Below, piece after piece: positions 31,986-40,575 of a DNA stretch of 64,000 nt. The stretch lies in NCBI RefSeq assembly GCF_900155595.1, contig NZ_FTPB01000003.1:1-64000 (forward strand). Direction: 5' to 3'. Within the stretch, counting starts at the first letter, position 1, and every line of letters starts with the position of its first letter. The position numbers and the translations under genes are program-made. Source of the stretch: Actinomyces mediterranea. Lineage in GTDB: Bacteria; Actinomycetota; Actinomycetes; Actinomycetales; Actinomycetaceae. Below the pieces are notes generated by a model that ran no database searches, was not told the DNA's origin, and saw nothing but the letters and a program-made list of their open reading frames with translations.

Positions 31986-32937
31986 TCAGCCCCGCAGGTT
32001 CTTGCTCACCGCCAAGATGGCGGCCACCTCCTCCTTCGTGGGCGAGTACGCGCCCTCGTGGTAGACCGTGATCCCCGAGGTGATGATCCCCCGGTGGATG
32101 GCGGGCATCAGGTCGGCCCAGCGCGCCTCGCGCAGTCGCTGCTTCGCCTCCGCGCTACCCAACAGGTCCGCATCGACCAAGCCGGAGATGAGGCCCGCCA
32201 TGAGCGAGTCCCCCGCCCCGACGGTGTCGACCAGTTCCACGTCTAGGGGATCCACGACCAGCATGTCGCGCTCGGCAGCGGTCTTGATGTACACCCCCCC
32301 AGGGGCCCCGCGTGCACAGCACTAGGGCGGGTCCGGCCTGGCTCCACTCGCGGATGATCTCCTCGACCGGGCGGCCCGGGTAAAGCCACTCGAGGTCCTC
32401 GTCGGACGCCTTGACGACGTCGGACAGGGCGACGATGGCCTCGATCTGGGGGCGCACCTCGTCGGGGGTGCCCAGCAGAGCCGGGCGGATATTCGGGTCG
32501 TAGGAGACCGTTCCGTGGATGGCCTGCCGCTTGACGGCGGCGAGCACCTTCGCGCCCCCGGGTTGGAACGTCGCCGCGTAGGACCCGGTGTGCATGTGGC
32601 CGACGCCGTCCTGGTTGGGGATGACCGGCACGTCCCACAAGACGTCGAACTCGTAGGTGGCGCGCGCCTTCTCGTCGATTGTCGCGTGGGCAACCGTCGT
32701 GAACTCGGCGCCGTCGGAGCCCTCGACCAGGGTGACGCCCGCCTCCTCGGCGTGGGCGCGGACCTTGTCACCGCGCTCGTCGCGGCCGAACCACGTGGCC
32801 AGCTCGGACTCGTGGCCCAGGCGGGTCAGGCCCGCCGCCACGTTGAGCATCGAGCCGCCGACGACCTCGACGGGCGCGGTATTGGGACGGTTGATCTCAT
32901 CAATGAGCGCTTCACCGATGTTGAGGATCCTAGTCAT
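31986..32937 (-). pseudogene. frk: PfkB-family fructokinase, frameshifted
   Basis: Ribokinase-type sugar kinase that would phosphorylate fructose. The N-terminal part (from 32937) has ILNIGEALIDE, VGGSMLNVAAGL and WLYPGRPVEEII. The C-terminal part (31986 to about 32294) has the catalytic VDTVGAGDSLMAGL. The two parts are in different frames and meet at a run of seven C (32294-32300). With one base fewer the protein reads through as RGPWGVYIKT and would be about 316 residues, a normal length. Either a true frameshift, a slippery phase-variable tract, or a sequencing error. It overlaps the sugar transporter stop by 8 nt. Confidence 0.82.
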
Positions 32938-34387
32938 CGCTCAACCCCAGCTTCTCTTCCATTTCTTCCAGCGGAATGCCCTTGGTCTCGGGCATGACTT
33001 TCAGGACCCAGAGTAGCTGGCCGACCATGCACAGGAAGAAGATTCCGAAGGCGAAGCCGCCACCGAGGCTGTCGGTGAGGACGGGGAAGGCGTAGGTGGT
33101 GATGAAGGCGAAAGTCCAGTGCGTCAGGGAGCCCAGCGACTGGCCGCGCCCGCGCACGCGGTTGGGGAAGATCTCTGAGATGAACACCCAGATCACCGAG
33201 CCCTGGCCGAAGGCGTGGGATGCGATGAAGCCGAGCAGGCCGATGAGTACCAGCCACACGGCGGCGGCGCCGGTGACCGCGCCCGCCTCGTAGGCGAACA
33301 TCATGCCCGCGAGGAAGCCCAGGGACACCAGGTACCCAATGGAGCCGACGATCATGAGCTGGCGGCGGCCGAGCTTGTCGATGACGGTCAGGGCCGCCAT
33401 CGTCGCAATGAGGTTCATGAGGCCGACGACCACGGAGGCGATGTAGGGGAAGGCCGCGCCGAAGATCGCCTCGCCGCCGGCGAGCCTCATGACCTTGGGG
33501 GCATAGTAGAGGATCGCGTTGATGCCGGAAAGCTGGTTGAACATCGCGATGCAGAAGGCCATGAGAATGACCTTGCGGTAGCGGCGCGTGAAGAAGGGGA
33601 CGTGCCCGGCGGCGCGGTCCTCGGCCAGCTGGTCGGCGATCTCCTTCATCTGCTCCTCGGACTCCTCCGCGGAGTTCGTGAGGCGGGCGGAGATCTCGCG
33701 CGCCTGGTCCTCGCGCCTGTGGGCGAAAAGCCAGCGCGGCGTTTCGGGGACGGACATGAGGAAGATCAGGAAGAGGACTGCGGGCACGGCCATGACGCCG
33801 AGCATCCACCGCCACGCGGTTTCCTCGTGGACAATCTCGCGGATGATCGCGTTGGAGGCGTAGGCTAGGAGGATACCGAAGACGATGTTGAACTGGACGA
33901 GGCCGACCAGGCGCCCTCGCACTCGCGCGGGGGCGATCTCCGCGGTGTAGATGGGGGCGACGACCGAGGACATGCCCACGCCGATGCCGCCCAAAAAGCG
34001 GAAGACCATGAAGAAGGTGATCGGGAAGGCTGAGGAAGCCGTCATCGAGCCGTCCGCAGCGGAGATCAGGGTGGGCGTCGGGGCCAACGCAGTGGCGAGC
34101 GCGCCGACGCCGAAGAGGACGCCGATGCAGAAGAGGATCGGCTTGCGCCCATGGCGGTCGGCGAGGCGGCCCGCGATGATCGCTCCGAAGATCGTGCCGA
34201 TCGTGGCGATGGCGACGATCATGCCCTCTCCGACGGAGGAAAGCGCGTAGAGTTCTTTGAGTTTCTCTTCGGCGCCTGAAATGACAGCGGTGTCAAAACC
34301 GAAGAGCAGTCCGCCCAGGGAGGCTACAATAGCGCTTCGAATGACAAGCGGCGAAGTCTTTGACTGCGATGTAGACGACGTGGTCAT
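32930..34387 (-). CDS. MFS sugar porter
   Basis: Sugar transporter of 485 residues with about 12 membrane segments. Sugar-porter signatures are GRLADRHGRKP after segment 2, RFLGGIGVGMSS, PETPRWLFAHRRE before the central loop, and GRRQLMIVGS and PETKGIPLEEME near the C terminus. Proton-coupled uptake of a hexose is likely, and fructose fits the fructokinase gene overlapping its end (inferred). GGAG lies before the ATG at 34387. The upstream extension of the frame is not coding. Confidence 0.9.
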   Translation of the reverse strand: MTTSSTSQSKTSPLVIRSAIVASLGGLLFGFDTAVISGAEEKLKELYALSSVGEGMIVAIATIGTIFGAIIAGRLADRHGRKPILFCIGVLFGVGALATALAPTPTLISAADGSMTASSAFPITFFMVFRFLGGIGVGMSSVVAPIYTAEIAPARVRGRLVGLVQFNIVFGILLAYASNAIIREIVHEETAWRWMLGVMAVPAVLFLIFLMSVPETPRWLFAHRREDQAREISARLTNSAEESEEQMKEIADQLAEDRAAGHVPFFTRRYRKVILMAFCIAMFNQLSGINAILYYAPKVMRLAGGEAIFGAAFPYIASVVVGLMNLIATMAALTVIDKLGRRQLMIVGSIGYLVSLGFLAGMMFAYEAGAVTGAAAVWLVLIGLLGFIASHAFGQGSVIWVFISEIFPNRVRGRGQSLGSLTHWTFAFITTYAFPVLTDSLGGGFAFGIFFLCMVGQLLWVLKVMPETKGIPLEEMEEKLGLSDD

Positions 34388-34530
34388 ACATGTCTCCGTG
34401 TCGATTAGTGACGGGACGCGCGGGGACTCGCGCATCGAAATCCTCGTGAGAACATGGGCGATTCTTCTGTGATGGTAGACATACAACAAACACCGGCGCC
34501 TGTGACCTGACTCACCTTATCAACCAAATA

Positions 34531-34607
34531 GCAGCGCTATTGACCGGTTCCGCGCCGTTTATCCCAGAACATGAAGTGATTCACATAATGGTCGTTAGCG
34601 CTGTCAA
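34531..34607 (-). promoter_or_regulatory. Possible LacI-type operators and promoter of the sugar cassette
   Basis: The 277-bp gap upstream of the transporter is AT-richer than its surroundings. It holds two AGCGCT cores, in GCAGCGCTAT (34531-34540) and TTAGCGCTGTC (34595-34605), the centre typical of LacI-family sugar operators. A TTGACA on the minus strand (34602-34607) overlaps the second; its -10 partner is unclear. Regulation by a sugar repressor is inferred only. Confidence 0.35.
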
Positions 34608-34664
34608 CGTCCACGAAGTGAGCAGATAAGGACCAAAGTCGCAAGTGGCGCCGGGCGAGGCCGC

Positions 34665-35711
34665 TCAGACGTCACGGGCGTACAAGCGGGTCTGCCCCAC
34701 TGTGCGGAAACCCAAGTAGTCGTAAACGGCTAAGGCCCCCGAGTGGTTCGCCGACCCGAGGCCCGCCCCAATGCGGTCCATGCCGTCGCGCGCCATCGCC
34801 CGCATCGAGGCGATGATGAGGGCGTCGACCGCGTGGGTATTGCGGTACTCCTCGAGGACGCCCATCTGATCGATGTAGCCCTCCTTCCAGCCGAGGGCCG
34901 CCCAGTCCTGCACGTAGCGGGAGGCGAGGAGGAAGCCCCCGACTCGGGGACGGTCCCCCGTGCGGTCAATGACGAGGAAAGACCATTCGGGGACGAAAGC
35001 GGTGCGCCCCATCAGCCATTGCTCTCTCGTGAGCGGGGGGCGGCCCCATTCGATTTCGGAGAGGCGATTCGAGGCGTGGCGGGCGGGTTCCTCCCATTCG
35101 GAGGCCCACGGTTCAATACTCAAATAGCGTCTGAGTTCGGGTGCTTTGGGGATGTCCGTCAATTCGGTGCGCAACTCGTAGTAGGTGCGCGCCCAGTGGA
35201 ATCCGCGGGCCTGGAGCTGCATCTCGAGGTCGTCTTGTCCGGCTTCGACATACATGGAGATGAGGGCGCGCTCGGCTGAGGGAATTTCGGCGAGCATCTG
35301 ACGCGCTGTGCCCTCTTGCCATTCGACGAGGGATCCGCCCAATCCGATGCGGCGGAAGGACGGGTCGACCCCTCCTTGGCACATGCATTCGATCTGGTCG
35401 TTTTGACGGATCACGACCTGCGCGAAGGCGACCATCCGCCCCGCTGCGATGCCCTTCGTCGCGATCGCGCAGACACCCCGCCAGGAGCGATTCGACTCGA
35501 GCATCTCGGCGACCTCATCGGCGGAGGTCCGATACGGGGGGTTGTCCTGCGCTTCAATGCGGGCGATGAGTGATGCCATGAGGTAGCGGTGAGCGGCTTC
35601 GAGCGGCTGCCAGACGATGCCGTGATGACTGTCGGGGGCCGAGACCTCTCGTGGTGCCGCTGCGCGCACAGACAGGGGGGTTTCGCCTACGACGGGGTCT
35701 GCATCATCCAT
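34665..35711 (-). CDS. GNAT acetyltransferase with two tandem domains
   Basis: Acetyltransferase-like protein of 348 residues. It shows two GNAT-type halves: residues about 40-190, with the acetyl-CoA loop FRRIGLGGSLVEW, and about 210-348, ending NTHAVDALIIASMRAMA and GSANHSGALAVYDYLGF. The architecture resembles mycothiol synthase, but the substrate is unknown. GGAGGGGG precedes the ATG at 35711, so the ATG at 35735 is not used. It follows a related two-domain GNAT gene, and a copy of its C terminus lies at 31705. Confidence 0.82.
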   Translation of the reverse strand: MDDADPVVGETPLSVRAAAPREVSAPDSHHGIVWQPLEAAHRYLMASLIARIEAQDNPPYRTSADEVAEMLESNRSWRGVCAIATKGIAAGRMVAFAQVVIRQNDQIECMCQGGVDPSFRRIGLGGSLVEWQEGTARQMLAEIPSAERALISMYVEAGQDDLEMQLQARGFHWARTYYELRTELTDIPKAPELRRYLSIEPWASEWEEPARHASNRLSEIEWGRPPLTREQWLMGRTAFVPEWSFLVIDRTGDRPRVGGFLLASRYVQDWAALGWKEGYIDQMGVLEEYRNTHAVDALIIASMRAMARDGMDRIGAGLGSANHSGALAVYDYLGFRTVGQTRLYARDV

Positions 35712-35731
35712 GTGTTCCCCCTCCCCTTTCC

Positions 35732-36751
35732 TCATAGCTCAATCGTGTAGTAAACCTCTGCCCTTTCGTCGACGAAGCCGAGATGCTCGTAAATGCTGTG
35801 CGCATTCGATTCGCTCCTCGTGTCGACGTCGAGGCCGATGCGGCTGATACCGCTCGCCGACGCCGCCGCAACGGCCGCACTCAGCAGTGCGCTCGACACC
35901 GAGTGTCCCCTATGGGGCGCGTCGACGCCAAGAAGAACAACATACGCCTCAGTTCTTCCCGTCGACGCCCAACGCTCGGCGGGGCGTGCCGTCAGAGCAT
36001 ACCCGATCACATCGCCATCGGGGCCGAGGGCCGCGAACGACCACCTCGGGTCGAGTTCTCCGAGGGCCTCGTCCCACCAGAAAGCACGGAAGTCGGGAAG
36101 GGAATGATCGCGGAAGACCCTCATATGCAGGTCTTTGACGTCGAAGGGATCGACCTGCCCCCATGGGATGATCGTGTAGTCGCCGCGCGGAGCCATGGGG
36201 GTTTCGGAACCCTCGAGATCGCGGTACATCACCTGGAAGATGCGCGTGGCGTAGAAGCCTGCGGCGATATAGAGTCTACGCCGATCCGTCATATGCGCAT
36301 CGACGACATTCGAGATGGAGGCCGGGATGTCGGCATCGGCACCGAAGGCATCGACGAGCATCTGCCGGGCGCGGCCATCTTGCCAATACAGCAGCGCCCG
36401 TCCCAGGCCGCGCCCTCGCCAATGGGGCAGGATATAGGCGTTGACAACCGCATTCGCCGATTCTTCAATGCTTCTGAGGATTCGGACTGTTCCGACTGCA
36501 CAGATCTGATGATCGGCGTCAATGCCGACGATGGTCTCGACCCAGTCGCGTCCCTTCTCCCCTTCGATCATGTCGGCGACATGATCGGCGCTGATACGCT
36601 GATGCGTGTCGTCCGCGGCTTCGACGAAGCGGATGAGGTCGTATACGGCGGGCGCGTCGGAGGCGATGATGGGCCGCCACCGCAAACCCAGATGCACCCC
36701 CGGATAGGCGACGGACGCGGGCGGGGATAGTCGCTGCGCAAGTCCAGTCAT
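35732..36751 (-). CDS. GNAT acetyltransferase with two tandem domains, paralogue
   Basis: Protein of 339 residues related to its downstream neighbour. The first half has the acetyl-CoA loop HWRGRGLGRALLYW; the second has APHRGHSVSSALLSAAV and ends NAHSIYEHLGFVDERAEVYYTIEL. Substrate unknown. The ATG at 36751 is chosen: TATGAT lies 7 nt upstream (36759-36764), consistent with a leaderless message. The long open frame reaching into parE is a shadow. Probably a local duplication with the gene at 34665. Confidence 0.82.
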   Translation of the reverse strand: MTGLAQRLSPPASVAYPGVHLGLRWRPIIASDAPAVYDLIRFVEAADDTHQRISADHVADMIEGEKGRDWVETIVGIDADHQICAVGTVRILRSIEESANAVVNAYILPHWRGRGLGRALLYWQDGRARQMLVDAFGADADIPASISNVVDAHMTDRRRLYIAAGFYATRIFQVMYRDLEGSETPMAPRGDYTIIPWGQVDPFDVKDLHMRVFRDHSLPDFRAFWWDEALGELDPRWSFAALGPDGDVIGYALTARPAERWASTGRTEAYVVLLGVDAPHRGHSVSSALLSAAVAAASASGISRIGLDVDTRSESNAHSIYEHLGFVDERAEVYYTIEL

Positions 36752-36818
36752 GACGTCCATCATACTGGGTACCCGGGCCTTAAGTCGCACACTGCCGTCA
36801 GGAGTGCGCCGGGCGCCC

Positions 36819-38924
36819 TCAGGCGTCGATGCGCTCCCTGTCGAGGGCGGCTGATCCGTCGACGATGAATTCGCGCCGTGGGCCGACGGTTGAGCCCATG
36901 AGCAATTCGAAAACTTCCTCCGCCTCCCTGAGGGATTCCTCATCCGCCAATGTGATCCGGCGCAAGGAGCGGTGGGCGCGATCCATGGTGGTCTCCGCCA
37001 ACTGGTCGGCGTCCATTTCGCCCAGGCCCTTGTAGCGTTGGATCGGCTCTTTCCAGGTGCGGCCCTGTTTGCGCAGTGTCGCAAGCGTCCGGTGGAGCTC
37101 ATCCTCGGAGTAGGTGTACACAAACTCGCGGGGCTTGCGGCCCCTCGCCATGACGTCGATGCGATGCAGGGGCGGCACGGCCGCATAGACGCGTCCGGCC
37201 TCCACCATGGGGCGCATGTAGCGGAAGAAGAGTGTGAGGAGCAGCGTACGGATGTGGGCGCCGTCGACATCGGCGTCCGTCATGAGGACGACTTTGCCGT
37301 AGCGCGCTTGTTCGAGGTCGAAGGTCCTTCCCGAGCCTGCACCGATCACTTGGATGATATTCGCGCATTCCGCGTTGGCGAGCATGTCCGCAGTCGATGC
37401 CTTCTGCACATTGAGGATCTTGCCGCGTATGGGGAACAGTGCCTGGTACTGGCTGTTGCGCGCCGCCTTAGCGGTGCCCAGCGCCGAGTCGCCCTCAACG
37501 ATGAACAATTCGGTCTGCACGGCGTCTTCGAGACGGCAGTCGGCGAGTTTCGCGGGCAGCGACGAGGTTTCGAGGGCGTTCTTCTTGCGGGAAATCTCCT
37601 TGTGGATGCGCGCCGACACGCGCGCCTTCATTTCGCCTGCGACCTTCTCCATGAGCAGCGATGTCTGCTGCTTGTCGTCGCGCTTGGAGGAGGAGAACTT
37701 CTTGTCGAGCCACTCGGACACGACTCGGGCGATGACGGCGCGGATCTGGGGGGTTCCGAGGACTTCCTTCGTCTGCCCCTCGAATTGGGGTTCGGGGAAT
37801 CGCACGGTAATGACGGCGGTCATCCCCGCCTGGACGTCCTCTTTCTCGGGCCGCCCGTCTTTCGCCCCGATTTTGAGTTTTCGTGAGTTCTTGTCGATGT
37901 GAGCGCGCAGCACCTTGAGAACCGCCTGGTCGAAGCCCGCGACGTGGGTCCCCCCCTTGGGGGTCGCGATGATATTGACGAATGATCGGATGCGGGTGTC
38001 GTAGCCGATGCCCCAGCGCAGGGCGCAGTCGACTTGGCATGTGCGCTCCACCTCGGTCGCTGCGAGGTGGCCGGAATCGGGGTCGAGCGCCTGCACGGTT
38101 TCGGTGAAGGTTCCCTCTCCGGTGATGTGCCAGGTGTCGGTGACGGGTCCGTCGGAGGCGATCCAATTCGCGAAGTCCACGACTCCCCCGTCGAATCGGA
38201 AGGACTCGTGCAGTGGCTCGCCGCCGCGTTCGTCCCAGCAGTTGATGGTGAGTCCGGGGACGAGGAAGGCGGTCTGGCGTGCGCGTGCGAGCAGATCCTC
38301 CCAGGAGAATCCCTCCGTCGAGGGGAAGATCTGGAAATCCGCCCAGAAACGGACCCTCGTGCCTGTGACGCTCTTCTTAACCCTCTTGACGGTTTTGAGG
38401 CGAGAGGAATCGGTGAATGCCGTAAAAGGAGAATTCGGGGTGCGCTGCGCGGAGTCGTCGAACTCGCCGGGTTCTCCGCGCCTGAAGCACATCTCCCAGG
38501 TCTTCGCCCCCCGGTCGACTTGGACATCCATGCGCGCCGAGAGGGCGTTGACGACGGAGGCGCCGACTCCGTGGAGGCCGCCGGATGAGGCGTAGGAGCC
38601 GCCTCCGAACTTCCCGCCCGCATGGAGCTTCGTGTAGACGACTTCGACGCCGGATAGCCCGACCCCGGGGACTTCGTCGACGGGAACGCCGCGGCCGTTA
38701 TCTGCGACCGAGGCCGAGTGGTCGGGGTGCAGCCGCACGTCGATGGTGTCGCAGTAACCCTCGAGGGCCTCGTCGACGGCGTTGTCGATGATCTCCCACA
38801 GGCAGTGCATGAGTCCGCGGTGATCCGTCGAGCCGATATACATGCCGGGCCGTTTGCGCACCGCTTCGAGCCCTTCGAGGACGGACAGGTGGCGCGCTGA
38901 GTAGTCGGAGGCTGGTGGAGTCAC
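36819..38924 (-). CDS. parE: DNA topoisomerase IV subunit B
   Basis: ATPase subunit of topoisomerase IV, 701 residues. The GHKL ATP-binding domain starts LEGLEAVRKRPGMYIGSTD and includes EIIDNAVDEAL and the glycine loop SSGGLHGVGASVVNALS. The TOPRIM domain has FIVEGDSALGTAK and LMTDADVDGAHIRTLL. The C terminus has RYKGLGEMDADQLAET. The start is GTG, and TAAAAT (38931-38936) lies exactly 6 nt before it, so the mRNA is probably leaderless. Partner of the ParC at 29213. Confidence 0.93.
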   Translation of the reverse strand: MTPPASDYSARHLSVLEGLEAVRKRPGMYIGSTDHRGLMHCLWEIIDNAVDEALEGYCDTIDVRLHPDHSASVADNGRGVPVDEVPGVGLSGVEVVYTKLHAGGKFGGGSYASSGGLHGVGASVVNALSARMDVQVDRGAKTWEMCFRRGEPGEFDDSAQRTPNSPFTAFTDSSRLKTVKRVKKSVTGTRVRFWADFQIFPSTEGFSWEDLLARARQTAFLVPGLTINCWDERGGEPLHESFRFDGGVVDFANWIASDGPVTDTWHITGEGTFTETVQALDPDSGHLAATEVERTCQVDCALRWGIGYDTRIRSFVNIIATPKGGTHVAGFDQAVLKVLRAHIDKNSRKLKIGAKDGRPEKEDVQAGMTAVITVRFPEPQFEGQTKEVLGTPQIRAVIARVVSEWLDKKFSSSKRDDKQQTSLLMEKVAGEMKARVSARIHKEISRKKNALETSSLPAKLADCRLEDAVQTELFIVEGDSALGTAKAARNSQYQALFPIRGKILNVQKASTADMLANAECANIIQVIGAGSGRTFDLEQARYGKVVLMTDADVDGAHIRTLLLTLFFRYMRPMVEAGRVYAAVPPLHRIDVMARGRKPREFVYTYSEDELHRTLATLRKQGRTWKEPIQRYKGLGEMDADQLAETTMDRAHRSLRRITLADEESLREAEEVFELLMGSTVGPRREFIVDGSAALDRERIDA

Positions 38925-39086
38925 CCCGATATTTTAGGGGGAGCGTCCAGCAATTGCGGTGCAGGCCCGCCGAGGGCGCGCATGTAGACATCCCATGGTT
39001 CGGGATCGACCGGGGCGAATTGCGCCAGCGGTGAACATGGCACCTCCGGATGGGCGTTCGACGCATCGGTGGTGTGTGATGGAGTC

Positions 39087-39314
39087 ATGACTGCTTCGAC
39101 TCTCGTCCGCCCCGCGAACACTCCGACTCCTCAGTTGACGGCCGCCGACCGCTGCGATCAGTGCGGTGCCCGTGCATGGGTCCGCGCAACGATGTCGTCG
39201 GGCTCCTGCCTCTACTTCTGCGCTCATCACGCAAACCGCAACATCGAGGCCTTCATCAAGCAGGGCGTGGAGCTTCTCGATGAGCGTCACCTCCTCCTCG
39301 AAGACGTGGACTGA
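39087..39314 (+). CDS. DUF7455-type small protein
   Basis: Protein of 75 residues, MTASTLVRP to EDVD. A possible zinc site is CDQC followed by CLYFCAHHANRN, with NIEAFIKQGVELLDE after it. It resembles a small actinobacterial family (DUF7455) of unknown function commonly found by parE or sigma factor genes. The ATG at 39087 is preceded by TGTGAT at 6 nt spacing (39075-39080), so initiation may be leaderless. Divergent from parE. Confidence 0.8.
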   Translation: MTASTLVRPANTPTPQLTAADRCDQCGARAWVRATMSSGSCLYFCAHHANRNIEAFIKQGVELLDERHLLLEDVD

Positions 39315-39334
39315 CCCTCCTCCTTGATCGCCTC

Positions 39335-39365
39335 GGCGCCTCCGGATGTCACATCCGGAGGCGCC
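39335..39365. terminator. Bidirectional terminator
   Basis: Perfect 13-bp stem GGCGCCTCCGGAT / ATCCGGAGGCGCC with a 5-nt loop, between the convergent small zinc protein and the 2-hydroxyacid dehydrogenase. Confidence 0.8.
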
Positions 39366-39387
39366 ACAGTACGACAGGAGTGTTGTA

Positions 39388-40353
39388 TCAGGAAACCGGG
39401 GTGAGGGGCGCGCGCCCGCCGAGAACGGCGATGACATTGTCGACGGCGAGTCGGCACATGTTGTCACGGGTCGCCTCTCCGGCGGATGCCGTGTGGGGCG
39501 TGCAGACGATGGCCTCGCGTTTGAAGAGTTCCGGGTTGACATTCGGCTCGCCCTCGAAGGTGTCGATGCCGGCGCCGCGCAGGTGGCCCGAATCGATGGC
39601 GTCCATGAGTGCCTCTTCGTCGATGACTCCGCCGCGCGCGCAGTTGATGAGGTAGGAGCCCTTTTTCATCTGCGCGATCGTCTGAGCGTTCATAAGATGA
39701 CGGGTGGATTCGAGGAGCGGCACGTGCAGGCTCACGACATCCGACTGGGCGAGCAGGTCCTCCTGGGAGACGATGTCGACGCCCGCGACGACGTCGCCGA
39801 CTGAGCGGGTCGCGTCTGAGGCGATGACCCTCATGTCGAATGCGGCGGCGCGTTTGGCGACGGCCTGTCCGATCCGTCCGAATCCGATGATGCCGAGGGT
39901 GGCACCCGCCGACAGGTCGAGTCCGACCATCATGCGCGGGCCCCAGATCCACTCATTGCCCTCGTGGAGGAAGCGATCGGCTTCGACGATGCGGCGGCAG
40001 GCCGCCAGGATGAGGGCGAATGTGTGGTCGGCGGTTGCGCCGTCGAGGACGCCGGGGGTGTTCGTAATGATGACGCCGTGGCGCTTAGCCGCGTCGAGGT
40101 CGATGTTGTCGAATCCGACGGCGACATTGGCGACGACTGTGAGCTCGGGGCCGGCTGCGAGGAAGAACTCTTCGTCGATGCGCTCGGTGAGGGTGACGAT
40201 CGCGGCGTCCTTGCCCGCGACCCTGGCGAGGAGTTCGTCGCGCGGGGGTGGGGCGACCTCGCCGATATCGAAGGCGACGCCCTCAATGGCGTCGAGACCC
40301 TTGTGGACGGTGTCGGTGAGCAGCCGGGCGATGTAGACGTTCTTCTCGCTCAT
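39388..40353 (-). CDS. D-2-hydroxyacid dehydrogenase (glyoxylate/hydroxypyruvate reductase-like)
   Basis: NAD(P)-dependent dehydrogenase of 321 residues. The Rossmann motif is GIIGFGRIG (155-162). The catalytic triad is visible as Arg in NCARGG (about 240), Glu in FEGEP (about 268) and His in CTPHTAS (about 287). It lacks the ACT domain of SerA, so glyoxylate, hydroxypyruvate or a related 2-keto acid is the likely substrate. The ATG gives the normal family length; the upstream extension is not conserved. It has its own promoter with a palindromic operator. Confidence 0.88.
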   Translation of the reverse strand: MSEKNVYIARLLTDTVHKGLDAIEGVAFDIGEVAPPPRDELLARVAGKDAAIVTLTERIDEEFFLAAGPELTVVANVAVGFDNIDLDAAKRHGVIITNTPGVLDGATADHTFALILAACRRIVEADRFLHEGNEWIWGPRMMVGLDLSAGATLGIIGFGRIGQAVAKRAAAFDMRVIASDATRSVGDVVAGVDIVSQEDLLAQSDVVSLHVPLLESTRHLMNAQTIAQMKKGSYLINCARGGVIDEEALMDAIDSGHLRGAGIDTFEGEPNVNPELFKREAIVCTPHTASAGEATRDNMCRLAVDNVIAVLGGRAPLTPVS

Positions 40354-40466
40354 GTCATTCCATTCGCTGTGGGAGGTAACGGGTATTCGTAACGGATCCA
40401 TCCGGATCACGCGGCGTTGCGCGAGCGTGCGCGTCGACGGTGACTGGTGAAGCGGATCTGAATTCA

Positions 40467-40498
40467 ATACTAGCCACTATTGACAACTGTTAACAGTT
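40467..40498 (-). promoter_or_regulatory. Promoter and operator of the 2-hydroxyacid dehydrogenase
   Basis: AACTGTTAACAGTT (40485-40498) is a perfect 14-bp palindrome. A minus-strand promoter TGTTAA (40490-40495), 17 bp, TAGTAT (40467-40472) overlaps it, so a bound regulator would cover the -35 box. The regulator is not identified. Confidence 0.5.
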
Positions 40499-40575
40499 CT
40501 TTTGGGGTAGTCACCACTTTCCCACATTTGCAGTTCATCGGGCGGATGCACGTGCGCCGAGCTGTACTCGCGCAC

